35,469 nucleotides of DNA from CAZFQG01 sp964520785 (GTDB taxonomy: Bacteria; Planctomycetota; Planctomycetia; Pirellulales; Thermoguttaceae), in contig CAZFQG010000045.1 of NCBI GenBank assembly GCA_964520785.1, forward strand, positions 1 to 35,469, read 5' to 3'. Shown piece after piece: positions 7,464 through 16,687 of this stretch (positions within the stretch are counted from its first letter, which is position 1; each line of letters begins with the position of its first letter). The translations under genes were made by a program, and so were the position numbers. Under the pieces are notes generated by a model. The model was not told the DNA's origin. It was given only the letters and a program-made list of their open reading frames with translations, and searched no databases.

Positions 7464-8864
7464 ATGGATTCCGTCTACCAACAGTGTATTTCCCCCAAGT
7501 GCGCGGCGACGTTTGACGTCGGCGAAGTGCTTACCGCGTGTCCCCAATGCGGCAACCTGCTCGACGTGGCCTACGAGTGGAACAGGCTCCGTCCGCCGAA
7601 GACCCTATCGGAGATCGAGGCACTATGGTCGCGCCGCGACGATCCGCTCTGTTTCAGCGGCGTATGGCGGTTCCGCGAGCTGCTCCCCTTTTCCGCGCCA
7701 AACAGGTGCGTCACCGTCGGCGAGGGGCAGACCCTGCTGCGGCCCTCCGACGCCGTCGGCGAGTACGTCGGCCTGAATGGCGGCCGGCTCTTCCTGCAAT
7801 ATGAAGGGATGAACCCCTCCGGCAGCTTCAAGGACAACGGAATGTCGGCCGCGTTCACCCACGCGCGGATGGTCGGCGCCACCCGCGCGGCGTGCGCCTC
7901 GACCGGCAACACGAGCGCCTCGCTGGCCCTCTACTGCTCCGCCACGCGGCTGATGCAGGCGGTCATCTTCGTCGGTTCCGGAAAGATCGCCTACGGCAAG
8001 CTCTCGCAGGCGCTCGATTACGGCGCCCTCACGCTGCAGATCGCCGGTGACTTCGACGACGCGATGGCTCGGGTGCAAGAAGTCTCGCCCGAGTTGGGTA
8101 TCTACCTGGTCAACAGCGTGAATCCCTTCCGGCTGGAAGGGCAGAAGACGATCATGTTCCGCGTTTTGGAGGCGCTTCGCTGGGAGGTGCCCGACTGGAT
8201 CGTCGTTCCCGGCGGAAACCTGGGCAACTCCAGCGCCTTCGGCAAGGCATTCCACGAGCTGCACGAACTTGGCCTGATCGACCGGATTCCCCGGCTGGCC
8301 GTGATCAACGCGACCGGCGCGTCGACGCTCTACGAACTGGTCGAAGAGCAGGGCCTCCGCTGGAACGGCGGCCATCCGGACGAGGCGCTGATCGGCGGGT
8401 ACATCAAGTCGATGGACGCCTCGGGCCGCCGCGCCGACACGATCGCCAGCGCCATCGAAATCAACCGCCCCGTCAACCTGAAAAAGTGCATCCGCGCGCT
8501 CGAATGGTGCGACGGCCTGGTCCGCAACGTGACCGACCAGGACATCCTCGACGCGAAGTCCCAAGTCGGCGCCGGCGGATTCGGATGCGAACCGGCCAGC
8601 GCCGCAAGCGTCGCCGGGACGAGACTGCTCGTTCGCGAGGGCGTCATCTCGCCGGACGACCGCGTCGTCTGTATTCTCACCGGCCACCAGCTCAAGGACC
8701 CGACGGCCACCGTCGCCTATCACAGCGGCGACGAGGAGAAATTCGACGCGATCCTCCGTCCTCGGGGCGTCGAAACGGCCCGTTTCGCCAACAGCCCCAT
8801 CCCGGTGGCCAACGATGGCGCGGCGATCATCGACGTGATTCAAGCTGCGCAACCGCGGAATTGA
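7464..8864 (+). CDS. thrC: Threonine synthase (PLP-dependent)
   Basis: This 466-residue enzyme belongs to the fold type II PLP family and is best read as threonine synthase, converting O-phosphohomoserine to threonine. It has an N-terminal zinc-ribbon-like Cys set (Cys8, Cys13, Cys26, Cys29 in CPQCG), then GEGQTLLRPS, the PLP-lysine motif NPSGSFKDNGM with Lys123, ASTGNTSASLALY, and PGGNLGNSSAFGK for phosphate binding. Start is the ATG at 7464; a TTG six bases earlier is less likely. Its place at the end of a sugar-phosphate gene set is odd for a housekeeping enzyme, so a specialised beta/gamma-replacement role on another phospho-substrate remains possible. It converges on the oxidoreductase gene with 28 bases between. 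Confidence 0.88.
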   Translation: MDSVYQQCISPKCAATFDVGEVLTACPQCGNLLDVAYEWNRLRPPKTLSEIEALWSRRDDPLCFSGVWRFRELLPFSAPNRCVTVGEGQTLLRPSDAVGEYVGLNGGRLFLQYEGMNPSGSFKDNGMSAAFTHARMVGATRAACASTGNTSASLALYCSATRLMQAVIFVGSGKIAYGKLSQALDYGALTLQIAGDFDDAMARVQEVSPELGIYLVNSVNPFRLEGQKTIMFRVLEALRWEVPDWIVVPGGNLGNSSAFGKAFHELHELGLIDRIPRLAVINATGASTLYELVEEQGLRWNGGHPDEALIGGYIKSMDASGRRADTIASAIEINRPVNLKKCIRALEWCDGLVRNVTDQDILDAKSQVGAGGFGCEPASAASVAGTRLLVREGVISPDDRVVCILTGHQLKDPTATVAYHSGDEEKFDAILRPRGVETARFANSPIPVANDGAAIIDVIQAAQPRN

Positions 8865-8892
8865 CGACGACACCGGGTCATTGCACGAACGC

Positions 8893-10353
8893 TCAGACCT
8901 CGTCCCCGACCACGTAGGGGGCACGGTATTCCCGGGTGAGGAGGGCGTTCGCCTCGTCGTTGTCGATGAACTTCTCGGTAACCGGGTCGAATTTGAGCAC
9001 GGGGCCCAGTTGATAGCTCATGTCGGTTAGGTCGATGCCGATTCCTTCGAGATTCTCCTTGATCAGTTCGAAGCTCTCGATCGCCTCCTTGTCGTTGCCA
9101 AGGGCATCCGGCCGGGTCGTCCAGGGGACCTGCTTGCCGAGTCGGTAGGAGATGTTGCCCAAATGGCAGATGGCGCTGGAGTGGTGGGCGATCTCGACGT
9201 CGGCGTTGTTGTCCTCCCGCTTGCGGGTGCGCATCGCGGCGATGAACGCGGCGAAGGTTCCGCCGCCGGTGATTTCCGCCTTGCCTTCCACCTTGACCTT
9301 CTCCCCGCCGTTTTTCGGATAGAGCCACCCGTCCTTGATCATCCCTTCGGTCGTGTAGAACTCGTTCGAGACGTTACTGGGAAACTTCTTTCCCTCCTCG
9401 GTCAGGGACTTGCCGACCAGGCCGCGGGTTTCGAAAACGATCTTGGCTTCTCCGAAGTCGAAGACGGAGAGCTCCATGTTGGGCGTCTCTCCCTGGTCCT
9501 TATAGCCCTCGCCTTCAACCCAGCGACCGCCGAGGCTCCAAACGCTTTTGGGAAGAGTACCGTCCTTGATTCCCCAGAGGGCGACGTCCATCTGGTGGAC
9601 GCCCTGGTTGCCCATGTCTCCGTTTCCGGTGTCCCAGAACCAATGCCAGTTGTAGTGGACGAGGTTTCCATGGTACGGCTGCGCCGGGGCGGGGCCGAGC
9701 CAGAGATCGAAATCGACATCCTCCGGCGGCTCGCTGACCGGCTTGAATCCGATGCTCCAACGCGGCTTGCAGCAGTAGCCTTTCGCGACGAGAAGCTTGC
9801 CGTAACCGCCGCCGTGGATTCCGGCGATCTCGTTCGCGCGGCCCTGGTCGCTGCGCTGCTGGGTACCGTGCTGGACGACCCGGTTGTATTTTCGCGCCGC
9901 CTTGACCGCTTGGCGGCCCTCGAAGACATTGTGACTGAGCGGTTTTTCGACGTAGACGTCCTTTTCCGCCTGGCAGGCCCAAATCGTCATTAGCGAATGC
10001 CAGTGGTTCGGCGTGGCGATCGCCAGCGCGTCGAGCGTCTTGTCTTCAAGCGCCTTCCGAACGTCCTGGAAACATTCCGGCGTGTTCCCCCCCTTTTCTT
10101 CCACGAACGCCACCCGGCCCTTGAAGAGACGTGTGTCTGGATCAATCAACTGCGTCACGCGGACTTTGTCCATCTTGGCGAAGGCGTCGATGTGCGCGCC
10201 GCCGCGGCCGTGGATTCCGGCCACGCCGACGTTGATGGTATCGTTCGCGCCGCGGACGTCACCGAAAGTCATCGAGGTGTTGATCGCCAAGGACGTGCCG
10301 AGGCCGGCGGCGATGGATTGCTTCACGAAAGAACGTCGAGAAAGACGTGGCAT
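8893..10353 (-). CDS. Tat-exported Gfo/Idh/MocA family oxidoreductase
   Basis: This 486-residue protein begins MPRLSRRSFVKQSIAAGLGT, a twin-arginine signal (SRRSFVK) typical of the many exported Gfo/Idh/MocA proteins of planctomycetes. The NAD(P)-binding fold follows: INVGVAGIHGRGGAHIDAF, then LAIATPNHWHSLM and VYVEKPLSHN, the EKP motif with the catalytic-site Lys. Its C-terminal half is the usual substrate domain with DTGNGDMGNQGVHQMDVALW. Likely an oxidoreductase acting on sugars or inositols outside the cytoplasm. AAGGAG lies 7 bases before the ATG at 10353, fixing the start. It is downstream of the LacI-type gene on the same strand, so may be its target. Confidence 0.92.
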   Translation of the reverse strand: MPRLSRRSFVKQSIAAGLGTSLAINTSMTFGDVRGANDTINVGVAGIHGRGGAHIDAFAKMDKVRVTQLIDPDTRLFKGRVAFVEEKGGNTPECFQDVRKALEDKTLDALAIATPNHWHSLMTIWACQAEKDVYVEKPLSHNVFEGRQAVKAARKYNRVVQHGTQQRSDQGRANEIAGIHGGGYGKLLVAKGYCCKPRWSIGFKPVSEPPEDVDFDLWLGPAPAQPYHGNLVHYNWHWFWDTGNGDMGNQGVHQMDVALWGIKDGTLPKSVWSLGGRWVEGEGYKDQGETPNMELSVFDFGEAKIVFETRGLVGKSLTEEGKKFPSNVSNEFYTTEGMIKDGWLYPKNGGEKVKVEGKAEITGGGTFAAFIAAMRTRKREDNNADVEIAHHSSAICHLGNISYRLGKQVPWTTRPDALGNDKEAIESFELIKENLEGIGIDLTDMSYQLGPVLKFDPVTEKFIDNDEANALLTREYRAPYVVGDEV

Positions 10354-10772
10354 GGTGGGGCTCCTTGAGGAATCGAGGATAATGGTGGAGGGCCGCGACG
10401 TCGTGGTCTCCGCTCGCGTCATGCGTGCCGTTCCGACCGGTGGGATGCATCGAAAACGAGAGAGCAAACTCCCCGTTTCATTCAAACTTCAATTAGAACC
10501 CTTCCGTCGCCACCTGTCCAGGGGAATCCTCAAGCGATAGCTCTTTGGTATCCCACTATTCCCCCCGCCTATATCTCGCGGACCTACGGCGACACCCCAT
10601 GCATTGTATATATTGGAACCCCTCGATAAGCGGTGTTTTTCCGCGACGTGCGTCCCCGTTCCAGAAATAGGTACGACATGCGTTATCGAGCGACGTGGGG
10701 CGTTCCACCAGCCACTACGTGCGGTACTTGATTCCCCTTTTACGCGAATGCCGCACGCAACGCTTGCCTCAA
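10354..10772. other. Intergenic stretch upstream of the oxidoreductase gene
   Basis: No gene is seen in these 419 bases. Part of it is AT-rich around TGTATATATTGG at 10607-10618, which may hold a minus-strand promoter. An inverted repeat CTCGATAA (10622-10629) / TTATCGAG (10683-10690), arms 53 bases apart, could be operator half-sites for the neighbouring LacI-type regulator; this is speculative. Confidence 0.35.
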
Positions 10773-11816
10773 TCAAGTCGACTTACGCACCATCAACCGC
10801 GGCTTGATCGTTACCACCCGGTCTTCCGGGGGCATGTCGGCGATGTGTTGGTCGGCAAGGAGCAGGTCGAGAACCGCCTTGGCGTAGGCCTCGTGGTTCT
10901 GGTCGACGGTCGTCAAGGGGGGTTCGATGACGGTGGCGACGTCGAGATTGTCGTAACCGACGACGGAGACATCCTTGGGGACCCGGTAGCGGCGGCTTTT
11001 CAGTCGCTGGATCAGGCGGACCGCCCACATGTCGTCGTCGGCGATCAGGGCGTCGCTGTGCCGCTCTGCCACTTGCAGGTCAATCGCCTTGTCGAGCGAT
11101 TCCTGCGAAATGAAATCGTTGTTGCCACTGCCATACCAAATCAAGTTGTCCTCAAGCCGCAGATTGTGCTTCTCGATCGCTTCGCAGTAGGCGGCGCGGC
11201 GGCGCTCGCTCTTTTCGTCGGTGGGGTTCCACAGCATCAGCGTCATCCGCCGCCGGCCCCGGTCAACGAGGTGCTCGACCACCTGGCGGATGCCGTCGGC
11301 CGTGTCCACCCGGACCGAGCCGATCGTCTCCACCAGTTGCTTGCCATGGAACACGACGTCGGACCGCACGTCCACCAGCGACCGGATGTGTTCTTCGTCC
11401 TGCTTGAGAAAATCGCACAGACAGACGATTCCCTCCACGCGGCGACCCTCGAAATCATCGAGGTATTCCTGAATCCGCGCGAAATTGTGCCGTGACTGGC
11501 CGATCATCAGCCGGTAGTCGCGGCGCGTCGCCTCGCGTTCCAATGCGGAGAGGCGCGCCGACATCACCGGCATGTTCCACGTGTCGACCACTACCCCGAT
11601 AAGGCGAGTGTTCACCCCGCGCAGTTGCTGCGCCAAACGATTCGGTTTGTAGTTCAGCTTCTTCGCGATCTTCAGGACTCGCTTCCGAGTCTCCTCGCCG
11701 ACGCGAACCGTCCCTCCGCCGGAGCCGTGCAGGACCTGAGAGACGGTCACGCGCGAGACCCCCGCTTCTTTCGCGATATCGCAAAGTCTGACGGCCCTGA
11801 TTCCCTTTTTCGCCAT
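10773..11816 (-). CDS. LacI-family transcriptional regulator
   Basis: This 347-residue protein has an N-terminal helix-turn-helix of the LacI type, RLCDIAKEAGVSRVTVSQVL (about residues 10-29), a hinge with KKLNYKPNRLAQQLRG, and a periplasmic-binding-protein-like effector domain, with GVVVDTW at its start and ALIADDDMWAVRLIQRLK and VSVVGYDNLDVATVIEPPL as usual late motifs. It would sense a sugar-like ligand and bind DNA as a dimer. The start at 11816 gives the usual spacing to the HTH; an upstream TTG at 11879 would add 21 residues unlike the family. A GGTTTTG/CAAAACC inverted repeat lies 48 bases upstream. The oxidoreductase gene downstream is the natural target candidate. Confidence 0.93.
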   Translation of the reverse strand: MAKKGIRAVRLCDIAKEAGVSRVTVSQVLHGSGGGTVRVGEETRKRVLKIAKKLNYKPNRLAQQLRGVNTRLIGVVVDTWNMPVMSARLSALEREATRRDYRLMIGQSRHNFARIQEYLDDFEGRRVEGIVCLCDFLKQDEEHIRSLVDVRSDVVFHGKQLVETIGSVRVDTADGIRQVVEHLVDRGRRRMTLMLWNPTDEKSERRRAAYCEAIEKHNLRLEDNLIWYGSGNNDFISQESLDKAIDLQVAERHSDALIADDDMWAVRLIQRLKSRRYRVPKDVSVVGYDNLDVATVIEPPLTTVDQNHEAYAKAVLDLLLADQHIADMPPEDRVVTIKPRLMVRKST

Positions 11817-11822
11817 GAACCT

Positions 11823-11851
11823 ATTGTGTATGATGGCGGCGACGGCTTCAA
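11823..11851 (-). promoter_or_regulatory. Possible weak promoter for the LacI-type gene
   Basis: On the minus strand TTGAAG (11846-11851) and CACAAT (11823-11828) are 17 bases apart, each matching consensus at four positions. Transcription would begin at or next to the ATG at 11816, giving a nearly leaderless message. Confidence 0.25.
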
Positions 11852-11863
11852 GATGCCTGGTCC

Positions 11864-11883
11864 GGTTTTGGGCCGGCAAAACC
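11864..11883. promoter_or_regulatory. Candidate operator: perfect 7-bp inverted repeat
   Basis: GGTTTTG (11864-11870) and CAAAACC (11877-11883) flank a 6-base GGCCGG spacer. The 20-base symmetrical site sits between the divergent LacI-type regulator and nuclease genes, 48 bases before the former and 18 before the latter. Size and place suit a LacI-family operator used for autoregulation, though LacI sites more often have a CG centre. A chance palindrome is possible. Confidence 0.4.
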
Positions 11884-11900
11884 CCTCTCAGTATCTAGAC

Positions 11901-13166
11901 ATGCCCCGATTTCGCTTCATTCATGCCGCCGACGTACACATTGATAGCCCCCTTCAGGGACTATCCGCCTACGAAGGAGCCCCGGTCGAAGAACTGAGGA
12001 AGGCCTCGCGGGCCGCCTTCACCCGACTAATCGACCTGGCGATTGAACAAGAGGTCCATTTTGTCGTGATCGCGGGCGACCTCTTCGACGGGCCCTGGAA
12101 AGACGTCTCCACCGGCCTCTGGACGTTCCAACAATTCCGCCGTCTGGGGGATAATTGCATCCCGCTTTATCTCCTCCGCGGGAACCACGATGCGGCCAGC
12201 GAGGTTCTCACGGCCCTCCCCTTTCCGGAGAATGTTTGCTGTTTCGACCACAAGAAGGCGGAGACCTTTCGCCTGGGGGAGATCAAAGCGGCTCTCCACG
12301 GGCGGAGTTTTCCCACCGGGGCGGTCGGTTTTGACATCACTGAGGACTACCCGGCGCCGGTCCCGGGGTGGTTCAACGTCGGCGTGCTGCACACCAGCCT
12401 GGCGGGCAACGCGATGCACGACACGTACGCCCCTACGGACGAGCGGCGGCTTTGCGGCCTCGGTTACGACTATTGGGCCTTGGGCCATATCCACGCGGGG
12501 GAAATCCTCCGTGAAGCGGACCCCGTGATCGCCTACTCCGGGGCGTGCCAGGGGAGGCACGTCAACGAGCCGGGGGCGAAGGGCTGTTACGTGGTCGACG
12601 TGGACTCCGGCGGACCGACCATGGAGTTTTACCCGCTGGATAGCGTCCGCTGGTTTCGCGCCGCGGTGGATGTCCGAGAAACGGACGCGCCGGCCGACAT
12701 TGCCGAGAAGGCGGCGGCAGACCTGCAATCGCTCCAGGAAGAAAACGGCGACCGGCTTCTGGCCGTCCGTCTGGTGCTTCACGGAACCTGCGGCCTGCCG
12801 GGGCTGCTGGGAAACCCGAAGGAGCAGGACGAACTCATCGCGATGATTCACAACGAAGCGAACGCGATCGGGGGAACATGGATCGAACGGGTGGAGTTCG
12901 CGATGACCCCGCCGATGGACGGCGCGGCACTGCGAGCCAGGGGGGACCTGTTGGCGGAAGTGCTGCGCGAACTCGACTCGATGATGGACTCGCCGGAATC
13001 GCTCGACGCGCTGCGCCGTGTCCTGGAATCGCAAGGGGGCGCGGCGGAATCGGCGATGCTCAAAGGAGGCCGCGCGATCGACGCGGCTTGCGTGAGGGGC
13101 TGGCTCGAACGGACGGAACGGTATCTGGCGGCAAGCCTCGGAGGATCGGAAGTTGAGAATCACTGA
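11901..13166 (+). CDS. SbcD/YhaO-like metallophosphoesterase, DNA repair nuclease subunit
   Basis: This 421-residue protein is a calcineurin-like phosphoesterase of the Mre11/SbcD group, closest in layout to YhaO. The metal ligands appear in order: FIHAADVHID (Asp11, His13), VIAGDLFD (Asp60), LLRGNHDAAS (Asn95, His96), GVLHTSL and ALGHIHAGE (GHxH). A C-terminal capping/ATPase-binding part of about 150 residues follows. It should form the nuclease half of a complex with the ATPase encoded immediately downstream, whose TTG start overlaps this gene by 14 bases. The ATG at 11901 is immediately before the first strand. It is divergent from the LacI-type gene. Function as a DNA-end-processing nuclease is inferred from family and pairing. 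Confidence 0.92.
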   Translation: MPRFRFIHAADVHIDSPLQGLSAYEGAPVEELRKASRAAFTRLIDLAIEQEVHFVVIAGDLFDGPWKDVSTGLWTFQQFRRLGDNCIPLYLLRGNHDAASEVLTALPFPENVCCFDHKKAETFRLGEIKAALHGRSFPTGAVGFDITEDYPAPVPGWFNVGVLHTSLAGNAMHDTYAPTDERRLCGLGYDYWALGHIHAGEILREADPVIAYSGACQGRHVNEPGAKGCYVVDVDSGGPTMEFYPLDSVRWFRAAVDVRETDAPADIAEKAAADLQSLQEENGDRLLAVRLVLHGTCGLPGLLGNPKEQDELIAMIHNEANAIGGTWIERVEFAMTPPMDGAALRARGDLLAEVLRELDSMMDSPESLDALRRVLESQGGAAESAMLKGGRAIDAACVRGWLERTERYLAASLGGSEVENH

Positions 13167-16100
13167 ACTGGAAATCCACGACTACGGCGTCTTCTCCGGC
13201 CGGCGGCTCTCCTTCGACGAAGGCCGATTCCATGTCATCTGCGGTCCCAACGAGGCGGGCAAGTCGACCCTGCTCCAACTCCTCCGCGAAATGCTCTTCG
13301 GCTTCGAACGCCGTTGTGCCTACCACGACATGGCGGACGGCGCGGCCAAGGCGTCGCTGGCGTGCGTCCTTGCCGACGGCACGCGGCTGAGGCTGCTGCG
13401 CGAGAAAAAGAAGACGGCCGGCGCGAAAGAACTCTCCGGCGCGATTGACGGCGGAGAGTCCCTCTCCCCGCAGCGGCTGGCGGCCCTTCTGGGACACGCC
13501 GACCGGTCTCTTTTCGAAACGGTCTTCGCGTTCTCGTTGACGGAACTCTCCGAAGGGCAAAAGGCGCTCGATCAGGCCAACGTCTCCGAGCGGATATTCA
13601 GCATCGGCGCCGGAGGACTGGCGCGATTCTCCCAAGTGCGGAGGTCACTGCAGGCGACGCTCGACGACCTTTTCAAGCCGAGGGGGCAAAAGCAACTTCT
13701 TAACGCCGCCTGGCGCGACTTCGCCGCCGCCGAGAAGGAATTCCGGCAAACCCAGATATTCCCCCGGGAACTGGCCAAACGCCGGGAAGAGTTGGAGGCG
13801 GCGCGCAAGGACCATGCCGCGGCGAAGGGGGCGCTTACCGCGGCAAGGGCCGCGCAAGCCGGAATCGAAAAGTATCTCCGCGCACTCGACCCCTGGCGCA
13901 AACGGTGCCTGGCCGAGAGCGAATTGGGTGAATTGAACGCCCTGGGCGAGTGGCCGCCGCCGGACCGTTTTTCGTTGGATATGATCGGCCGGTATAACGC
14001 AACGGCCGAAGCCCTGGTCGAGGCTCGGCAACGGTACCGTGCCGCGAAGGACGAAGTCGCCGAATCGCGCGACGATCAGGCCGCCGCCGAGGCGGAAGTC
14101 AATCCGGTCGTTCTCGCGGCCGCCGATCGGATCGCAAGGCTCCAGCACGATCTGGGGCGGATGCGCCAGTTGAACGAGAACATTCCGAAACTCGATGCCG
14201 CGGTTTCCACCCGGGCCGAGTCCCTTTCCGGCAGGGTCCGCGAGATGTGTCACGCGTGGACCGTCGATGATCTGGAGTCGCGGCTGCGTTTCGACGACGG
14301 CGTCCACGCGGAATTTCGCGCCTGGCGCGACGAGTCTCGCGAGCTCGACGCCGCGCTGATGGCGGCCGAAAAAGACCTGGCGGACCGCGAAGCGGAGGCG
14401 GAGCGGCTCCGTGCCAGACTCGCCGCGCTAGAAGCAGCCGCGGAGGAAGGGACCTTCGAGGTGCTCGAATCACTCGTGGAGAGGGCGAAATCCTACCGCG
14501 ACTGGGCGAAAGAAGCGGCTCACCTCCGCCGAGACGCGGCCGCCAGGAACAGCCGGATATCCGACTTGCGGTCCCGGCTGGCCGCGGCGGTGGGGCTGTC
14601 CCCAGAGACGCCTCTTGTGTCCCTTCCGGTCCCCTCGAAAGCCGCCGTCGAGGAACACGTCGAGGCGTTCCGGCCGCTTCAGGCGAAGGCCGACGACGCG
14701 GTCCGAATGGTGAATCACCGCGAGGAAACGCTTCGCGACGCCAAGGAAACCCTCGCGGCACTGGAGTCGGGGGAAACCATTCCCAACCGGGAGACGCTGT
14801 CGGCCGACCGCCGCCGCCGCGACGCCCTGTGGCGGTTGATCCGCCGGCGGTTTGTCGAAGGAGAGCCGGTCGCCGACGACGAAATCGCCGGCTACCTTGA
14901 CACGCCCGGTGAACCGGTCGCGGATACCTACGAGCGGCGTGTCGCCGCGGCCGACGAATTGGCCGACGCCTGTTTTGACCACGCCGACGCGGTATCGCGG
15001 CGCGAGCAAGCGGCCGAAGCGCTCCGCGACGCCGAAGCGAAGTTGGCGGATGCCCGAGCGGCCGCGGCACGGTGCGAGCGGCTTTTCGAAACCGCCCAAG
15101 AGGCGTGGACTGCGCTGTGGCGGCCCTGCGATTTCCAGCCGCAATCCCCCAAGGTGATGCGAGTTTGGCTCGACGACTATGCACTTCTCTCGGCCGATTG
15201 CGAAGAAACGGCCGGGATTGAGCGAGAACTGGAGGAACTCGGGGCGCGGATGAACGGCTTCGAGGCCGAATTGGACGCCGCCCTCGGCGAGACGGCCGGA
15301 TCGATCGACACGCGTCTTGATCTGGCGGAACGCCGCGTCCGTGCCGCGCGCGAGGCGGCGACCGAGCGTCGTGCGATTTCCGAGCAGATCGAGGCACTCG
15401 ACAAGAAGACGTCGCGCGTTAAGAAGGAAGCCGCCGGTGCCTCGACGCGCCGCGAGTCCGTCGAAGCCGAATCGGCCCGGCGCCGCGAGCAACTCGGCCT
15501 GCCGGAGTCGTGGAACCTCGACACCCTCTGCACGATGCTGGATAAGATCCGCGGCGCGGTCGCGGAAAACGACTCGCTCCGCGCGGAGTGGCGATCGCTC
15601 GAGGTACAGTGCGACGCCCGCGTCGCGTTCGAGGCGGAGGCGAAAGCGCTCTGCCGCGAGGCGGCCCCCGATTTGGCCGAAGCAGTCCCCGTCGACGCGG
15701 TCGAGGAATTGGCCGATCGCTGCGCGAAGGCCCGGATGGCGAAAACGAGTTTCGACGAGGCGACCAAACGCAGAGACATCGCCGAGCGGCGGATGGCCGA
15801 GGAGGAAGCGAAGTGTGCCGCGCAGGAAGCCGTTCTGGCCGAACTCCGCGCCGCGGCCGGCGCGGCCGACGACGAGCAATTTCACGCCAAGGCGGCCCAT
15901 GTCCGGCGGCGTAGCGAACTGACGGCCCTGGCGGAGGAATGCTCCCGGACGATTCGCGAGATTTGTTATCCCGAGAACGAAGCGGACTTCTTGGCGGCCC
16001 TGGCGGCGGCCGATCCGGACTCGCTTCCCGGTGAACGGGAAGATGCCGCCAGGGAAGTGCATCGCGCCGAGGAGGAGGCCGAACGCGCTCATGCTCGAGT

Positions 16101-16683
16101 GCTCGGCGCCCAGAAACGTTACGAGGAACTCAACACCCGGGAGGAGGCGATCCGTGCCGCCGCCGAGGTCGAGGACCGCCGCGCGGCGCTGTACCAGGCG
16201 CTCGACACGTGGGCCCCCCTCTTTCTGGCCGACAAGTTGATGACCGGCGCCGTCGCCCGATTTGAACGCGAAAAGCAGCCGGAGCTGTTGCGCAGGACCG
16301 CCGAGTGGTTCCGCGCGATGACGGCGGGCCGGTATTCGGACGTCCGGACGCGGATCGACGCCGACGACGAACTGGTCGTCATCGACCAGCGCAGCCTTGA
16401 AAAAGCGCCGAATGCCCTCAGCCGCGGCACGCGCGAACAGCTTTACCTGGCGCTGCGGTTGAGTTTCGTGGAGCATTACTGCCGCCGGTCGGAACCGCTG
16501 CCGCTGGTTTTTGACGATATCCTGGTCAATTTCGACGACCGGCGCGAACGCGAAACCCTCGCCGCGCTGGCCGCGGAACTCCCCGAGACGATCCAGGTTC
16601 TCTTCTTGACCTGCCACGAAGAAACCCGGGCCCGCGCCGAAGAGGCTTGGTCCGGTCGGTGCCGCGCACATACGCTGCCGTAG
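13153..16683 (+). CDS. SbcC/Rad50/YhaN-like SMC-type ATPase
   Basis: This 1176-residue protein has split ABC-ATPase halves joined by a long helical middle. The N-terminal half shows ELEIHDYGVFSGRRL and Walker A GPNEAGKST (residues 31-39); the C-terminal half has the signature LSRGTREQLYLALRLSF near residue 1089, Walker B LVFDDILVNFDD near 1118 and the switch His in LTCHEE. The middle 800 residues are Ala/Glu/Arg-rich with heptad-like spacing, so coiled coil is expected. No CxxC zinc hook is visible, which fits YhaN rather than Rad50/SbcC. The start is TTG at 13153 with GGAGG 8 bases upstream, overlapping the nuclease gene by 14 bases and implying coupled translation. Together they should form a DNA-end-processing complex. 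Confidence 0.92.
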   Translation: MRITELEIHDYGVFSGRRLSFDEGRFHVICGPNEAGKSTLLQLLREMLFGFERRCAYHDMADGAAKASLACVLADGTRLRLLREKKKTAGAKELSGAIDGGESLSPQRLAALLGHADRSLFETVFAFSLTELSEGQKALDQANVSERIFSIGAGGLARFSQVRRSLQATLDDLFKPRGQKQLLNAAWRDFAAAEKEFRQTQIFPRELAKRREELEAARKDHAAAKGALTAARAAQAGIEKYLRALDPWRKRCLAESELGELNALGEWPPPDRFSLDMIGRYNATAEALVEARQRYRAAKDEVAESRDDQAAAEAEVNPVVLAAADRIARLQHDLGRMRQLNENIPKLDAAVSTRAESLSGRVREMCHAWTVDDLESRLRFDDGVHAEFRAWRDESRELDAALMAAEKDLADREAEAERLRARLAALEAAAEEGTFEVLESLVERAKSYRDWAKEAAHLRRDAAARNSRISDLRSRLAAAVGLSPETPLVSLPVPSKAAVEEHVEAFRPLQAKADDAVRMVNHREETLRDAKETLAALESGETIPNRETLSADRRRRDALWRLIRRRFVEGEPVADDEIAGYLDTPGEPVADTYERRVAAADELADACFDHADAVSRREQAAEALRDAEAKLADARAAAARCERLFETAQEAWTALWRPCDFQPQSPKVMRVWLDDYALLSADCEETAGIERELEELGARMNGFEAELDAALGETAGSIDTRLDLAERRVRAAREAATERRAISEQIEALDKKTSRVKKEAAGASTRRESVEAESARRREQLGLPESWNLDTLCTMLDKIRGAVAENDSLRAEWRSLEVQCDARVAFEAEAKALCREAAPDLAEAVPVDAVEELADRCAKARMAKTSFDEATKRRDIAERRMAEEEAKCAAQEAVLAELRAAAGAADDEQFHAKAAHVRRRSELTALAEECSRTIREICYPENEADFLAALAAADPDSLPGEREDAAREVHRAEEEAERAHARVLGAQKRYEELNTREEAIRAAAEVEDRRAALYQALDTWAPLFLADKLMTGAVARFEREKQPELLRRTAEWFRAMTAGRYSDVRTRIDADDELVVIDQRSLEKAPNALSRGTREQLYLALRLSFVEHYCRRSEPLPLVFDDILVNFDDRRERETLAALAAELPETIQVLFLTCHEETRARAEEAWSGRCRAHTLP

Positions 16684-16687
16684 AGGA

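Noticed and set aside
7623..8924. 433-codon open frame opposite threonine synthase
   Set aside because: Composition shadow; the PLP-lysine and zinc-ribbon motifs are on the plus strand.
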